Source: Haoranjiania flava
GTDB lineage: Bacteria; Bacteroidota; Bacteroidia; Chitinophagales; Chitinophagaceae
Length of the DNA stretch: 64,000 bases
Direction of reading: 5' to 3'
Assembly (NCBI RefSeq): GCF_025631005.1
Contig: NZ_JAOTPL010000009.1
Location: 62,001 to 126,000 of the forward strand
In this document: positions 60,895 through 64,000 of the stretch, piece by piece
How positions within the stretch are numbered: the first letter of the stretch is position 1
Layout of the letters: every line of letters begins with the position of its first letter
Translations under genes and position numbers: made by a program
The notes under the pieces: generated by a model
What the model was told of the DNA's origin: nothing
Seen by the model: only the letters and a program-made list of their open reading frames with translations
Databases searched by the model: none

Positions 60895-63015
60895 ATGTCT
60901 TTAATTCAGAAAATTCAGGAGAAAGGAGCATGGATTATTTTTATAGCCATTGCCTTAGCGCTGCTTGCTTTTATTTTAATGGACTCTTTCAGCAGTGGCA
61001 GAGGAGGCGGATTATTTTCAGATAATTCCACACTTGCCAAAGTAAACGGGGAAACTATCGACAGGCAGAAATTCGAAAACCGGCTAAACCAGATACAGCA
61101 AATGCAGGGAGAGCAGGCTTCAAGGGAAGACCTGTCAGCAGAGGTTTTTAATTATGAAGTAAGAAATGTAGTAATGAACCAGGAGTTTGAAAAACTGGGC
61201 ATTGCACTTGCCGGTAAAGACCTGGACAATGCTATGTTTGGCGAGAGGCCGCCAAGCTTCCTGGCCCAGCAATTTACCGATCCGCAGACAGGCGTATACG
61301 ATGCTAACGCTGCAAGAAATTTTATTGCGCAGGTAAGAAAAGAGAAAAACAACCCGCAGGTAACGCAAACACTGCAGATGATAGAAATGGGCATGCAACA
61401 ATTGAGCGAACAGATCGTTAACCAGAAATACCAGTCCATGATCGTTGGAGCTACCCACATACCCAAATGGCTGGTTGAAAAATCAGTTGCAGATGCCAAT
61501 GCTGTTGCTTCCATTTCTTATGTAAACGTACCGTATACTTCCATCAGCGACAGCGCCGTGCAGGTAACTGATGCAGACATTACTGCTTTTGTAAACAAAC
61601 ACAAAAAACAGTTTGAGCAAAAAGAAGATTTCCGCGACATGTCTGTGGTCACTTTCAACGCAGGGCCCAGCTCAGCAGACTCAGCCGCTCAGCTGGCTGC
61701 TGCTCAAAAACTGAAACAACAGTTTGCATCCGCTACCGATCTGAAATCTTTTGTAGACCTGCAAAACAATTCTAACATGGCTTACTATGATGGCTATATC
61801 AGCAGCAAAGAATTGCAGGATCCCCTGAAAGACACGATTATCTCCCAGCCTGTTGGCACCATTGTAGGACCGATTGTAGAAAACGGAAATATTGTTTTGG
61901 CCAAGCTTGTAGGCGCAGCGCCTATAGCAGATACCGTACATGCAAGGTTCCTGATAGTAGCCACACACGGCCCTGACGCACAGGGACAGACCGTACAATT
62001 CAGAACAGATACTGCTGCCAGGCAGCGCATAGATACCGCTCTTGCTTTAGTGAGAACAGGTACCAGCTTCGACAGCGCTGTAGCGCGCTACTCAGATAAC
62101 CGTGAAAACTCAAGGTTGGAAAATATTACCTCATCTCAATTGGTACAGATGGGCTCTCCGGAACTCAGCAACTTCCTGCTTACCGGCAATGTAAACGAAT
62201 CAAAAGTTGTAAAAATACAGAACGGCTTCCTGCTTGCACAGATCACCGGCAAATCAGGATCATCTATGGGATATAAAATTGCAAGAATTGTAAAGCCGCT
62301 GACTCCAAGCTCAGAAACCATTTCAGAAGCCAGTACAGCAGCCAATCATTTTGCAGCCAACAGCCGCGATGCCAAATCATTTGAGGAGAATGCAAGAAAA
62401 CAAAACCTCCCGGTAATGCCTGTACAGGGTATCAGGCAAAATGACTACCGCATAGGAAACCTGGGCAGTGACCGCCAGCTGGTAAGATGGCTATATGAAG
62501 GCAAAGTTGGCGACGTTTCCGAACCTGTACAAATCGGCGACCAGTTCGTTGTGGCTCGCATAAACGCTGTTTCAAAGAAAGGCTTGCCATCTGCAGCTAC
62601 CGTAAGGCCGTATGTAGAGTCATTCCTTAGAAATGAAAAGAAAGCTAAGATGATCATTGATACGAAGTTCAAAGGCAATACACTGGAAGCAATTGCACAG
62701 GCCGCCGGCGTGCAGGTATCCAGGGCCGACAGCATTTCTTTCTACGGGCAAATGGTGCCGGGCATAGGCATGGAGCCAAAAGTTGCCGGCGCAGCATTCA
62801 ATAAAACCATACAGGGAAAAGTCAGCAAGCCTATTGCCGGAAACATTGGTGTTTTTGCAATCAAAGGCGAAGGCATATCTGCTGTGCCCGGTACAAATGC
62901 TGAAAATATCAGGCAGACCTTGTTCCAATCCTGGTTACAGCAAATATTCCAGCGTTCTATGAATGCTTTGGTTGAAAGCGCTGATATTAAAGACAACAGG
63001 TTTAAGTTTTATTAA
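60895..63015 (+). CDS. ppiD: periplasmic folding chaperone / peptidyl-prolyl isomerase, PpiD-like
   Basis: 706 residues. One N-terminal membrane helix (about 12-31, WIIFIAIALALLAFILMDSF), SurA_N-like helical domain (LAKVNGETIDRQKFENRLNQ), then two parvulin-type segments (near 230-345 and 345-450, with VGTIVGPIVENGNIVLAKLV and VHARFLIVATHG), and a C-terminal helical part with EAIAQAAGVQV. Helps outer membrane proteins fold in the periplasm. Typical length for Bacteroidota. Ends at a strong terminator. Confidence 0.93.
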   Translation: MSLIQKIQEKGAWIIFIAIALALLAFILMDSFSSGRGGGLFSDNSTLAKVNGETIDRQKFENRLNQIQQMQGEQASREDLSAEVFNYEVRNVVMNQEFEKLGIALAGKDLDNAMFGERPPSFLAQQFTDPQTGVYDANAARNFIAQVRKEKNNPQVTQTLQMIEMGMQQLSEQIVNQKYQSMIVGATHIPKWLVEKSVADANAVASISYVNVPYTSISDSAVQVTDADITAFVNKHKKQFEQKEDFRDMSVVTFNAGPSSADSAAQLAAAQKLKQQFASATDLKSFVDLQNNSNMAYYDGYISSKELQDPLKDTIISQPVGTIVGPIVENGNIVLAKLVGAAPIADTVHARFLIVATHGPDAQGQTVQFRTDTAARQRIDTALALVRTGTSFDSAVARYSDNRENSRLENITSSQLVQMGSPELSNFLLTGNVNESKVVKIQNGFLLAQITGKSGSSMGYKIARIVKPLTPSSETISEASTAANHFAANSRDAKSFEENARKQNLPVMPVQGIRQNDYRIGNLGSDRQLVRWLYEGKVGDVSEPVQIGDQFVVARINAVSKKGLPSAATVRPYVESFLRNEKKAKMIIDTKFKGNTLEAIAQAAGVQVSRADSISFYGQMVPGIGMEPKVAGAAFNKTIQGKVSKPIAGNIGVFAIKGEGISAVPGTNAENIRQTLFQSWLQQIFQRSMNALVESADIKDNRFKFY

Positions 63016-63033
63016 TATAATTAACACACTGAA

Positions 63034-63070
63034 AAGAGGCTGTCTCCAAATCCGGGGCAGCCTCTTTTAT
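63034..63070 (+). terminator. terminator after ppiD
   Basis: 13-bp imperfect stem (G-T pairs tolerated) 19 bp after the ppiD stop, followed by TTATTT. Confidence 0.8.
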
Positions 63071-63145
63071 TTGGCAGAGGATGGAGAAAGTTTTTGTTAA
63101 GCAATGCTCAACGCTTCATTTACTTTTTATACATCCTCTTTTTTG
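63034..63145 (+). repeat. terminator-linked duplicated sequence, copy 2
   Basis: Starts with a terminator (AAGAGGCTGTCTC, 7-nt loop, GGGGCAGCCTCTT, then TTATTT). The sequence after it (TTTGGCAGAGGATGGAGAAAG..., TTAAGCAATGCTCAACGC, ATACATCCTCTTTTTT) matches that at 44538-44625. Confidence 0.75.
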
Positions 63146-63303
63146 TTGGATGCACATATATGATTGATATTAATTTAGCGTGCAGCAAAGATTGAAGCAA
63201 GAACATATACAATTAAAACTTTTAGAAAAAGCAGGCATAGCCTGGAACATCTTCTTGGAAAAATGTAACTGTTGGGTTTTTTATGGTTAATTGCCAGCTT
63301 GGC

Positions 63304-64000
63304 TCAGAGGCTGGCAGCAGAAGCTACTTTGTGTATAGTGCGGAGGTTTACAACCCACAACACCAGCAGCACAAGCAGCGCTACGAGGATAGTGTAGACA
63401 GAAAGCAACGGGCTCACAAACATGTGCTGTGTCTTTAAATAAACAAATAAGATATATTGGAACACAGCCACCACAATCAGCATCACCAACGTGATAAAAA
63501 TATTCTGGGGGAAAAACTCTTTCATCAGAAATTTCTTCAGTTGCGTAGGCGATGAACCCAGCGTGATCAGTAATTTTATCTCTTCCCGGCTGGCCATAAT
63601 AGTGAGCTCAATGAATAGGGTAAAAATCAGTAAAGCAAATAAAAGCATTGCCAGGCCGGTACCCCAGGAAATGCCTACTACAAAATTTACTACCTGCCGG
63701 TATTTGCTGAAACGGGTTTTTTCGGTGTCTGTTTTTAAGCCTTTGCTTTCCAGGTATTGTGTCAGTTGCGGGTTCCCGGGATCTTCTGTGCGTATCACCA
63801 CACGCGAGGGATTAGCTGCCTGTGCACTGCCAAACTTTTCATTGGCCCATTCCATAAATGGTTGCGGCACCAGTATAGAAGATATTCTGTCGCTGAAGCC
63901 TACTACCTTTGCGGGGTATTGCGTTTGCCCTGAAGGCGCAAAAATAGTGATCTGTAGAGGAATCTGTGTAACCACCTCCTGTGTGAGTTGCGGTGAACCG
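63304..64000 (-). CDS. FtsX-like permease, 3' part (5' end outside the window)
   Basis: The frame is open to the window edge, so at least 231 residues are present and the start lies beyond it. Visible: part of the periplasmic MacB-like domain (YPAKVVGFSDRISSILVPQP, VVIRTEDPGNPQLTQYL), a helix near FVVGISWGTGLAMLLFALLI, the FtsX motif (MASREEIKLLITLGSSPTQL, KKFLMKEFFPQNIFI), and two last helices ending in HKVASAASL. A GTG at 63975 is internal and should not be taken as the start. Related to, but different from, the permease at 46.2 kb; FtsX itself (cell division) is possible. Confidence 0.85.
   Translation of the reverse strand, partial: GSPQLTQEVVTQIPLQITIFAPSGQTQYPAKVVGFSDRISSILVPQPFMEWANEKFGSAQAANPSRVVIRTEDPGNPQLTQYLESKGLKTDTEKTRFSKYRQVVNFVVGISWGTGLAMLLFALLIFTLFIELTIMASREEIKLLITLGSSPTQLKKFLMKEFFPQNIFITLVMLIVVAVFQYILFVYLKTQHMFVSPLLSVYTILVALLVLLVLWVVNLRTIHKVASAASL

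Noticed and set aside
63304..63975. GTG at 63975 as the start of the last gene
   Set aside because: The frame is open upstream to the window edge, so the gene is simply cut by the window.

Overview
The window is a stretch of chromosome from a Bacteroidota bacterium, most likely of the Chitinophagaceae or a close relative. Supporting signs are the SusC/SusD pair with an ECF sigma factor and a FecR anti-sigma factor, a type III glutamine synthetase, the four-gene ligase-associated DNA repair cassette, many proteins of families typical of this phylum, and several -7 boxes of the form TAnnTTTG with a TTG-type -33 box. No rRNA, tRNA, CRISPR array, transposase or phage gene was seen.

Layout. 0.2-8.7 kb: a small membrane protein, a DUF937-OmpA fusion, a BlaI/M56 sensor-repressor pair with a palindrome over its promoter, a DUF420 membrane protein, purF, and the rpiA-HAD pair. 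8.7-12.3 kb: an AT-rich accessory patch with two minigenes that each end in a strong terminator, a small membrane protein, an AAA ATPase and the RNA ligase gene rtcB, all interleaved with copies of a hairpin repeat of about 90 bp. 12.7-25.6 kb: one minus-strand block (sigma, FecR, EEP phosphodiesterase, SusC, SusD, NAGPA-type phosphodiester glycosidase, BACON/beta-helix lipoprotein, GH20 hexosaminidase, alkaline phosphatase) that looks like a polysaccharide utilisation locus for GlcNAc-containing, possibly phosphodiester-linked glycans. 26-31.6 kb: glutamine synthetase, an orphan histidine kinase, a glycosyltransferase and a macro-domain protein. 31.7-35.7 kb: the distal end of the ribosomal protein operon (infA-rpmJ-rpsM-rpsK-rpsD-rpoA-rplQ). 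35.8-43.5 kb: nhaA, a LOG-family gene and the DNA repair cassette (exonuclease, ATP-dependent ligase, Lhr-like helicase, PdeM). 43.6-64 kb: mostly housekeeping genes (truB, fmt, rmuC, lepA, comM, ppiD, an FtsX-like permease) mixed with small lipoproteins, more copies of the hairpin repeat, a frameshifted lipoprotein gene and a polypurine minisatellite.

The most unusual content is the dispersed hairpin repeat. I count eight copies at 9.4, 9.5, 10.5, 10.6, 47.6, 47.7, 47.8 and 58.1 kb. Complete copies begin with ATACACATG, carry an inverted repeat (AATAGCC...GGCTATT) around a conserved core (ATACCAACCG.GAATGA), and lie directly upstream of accessory genes. In two places the next ATACACATG supplies the start codon of the following gene. 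One compact copy keeps the stem through a compensating base change. I did not recognise this element as a known family.
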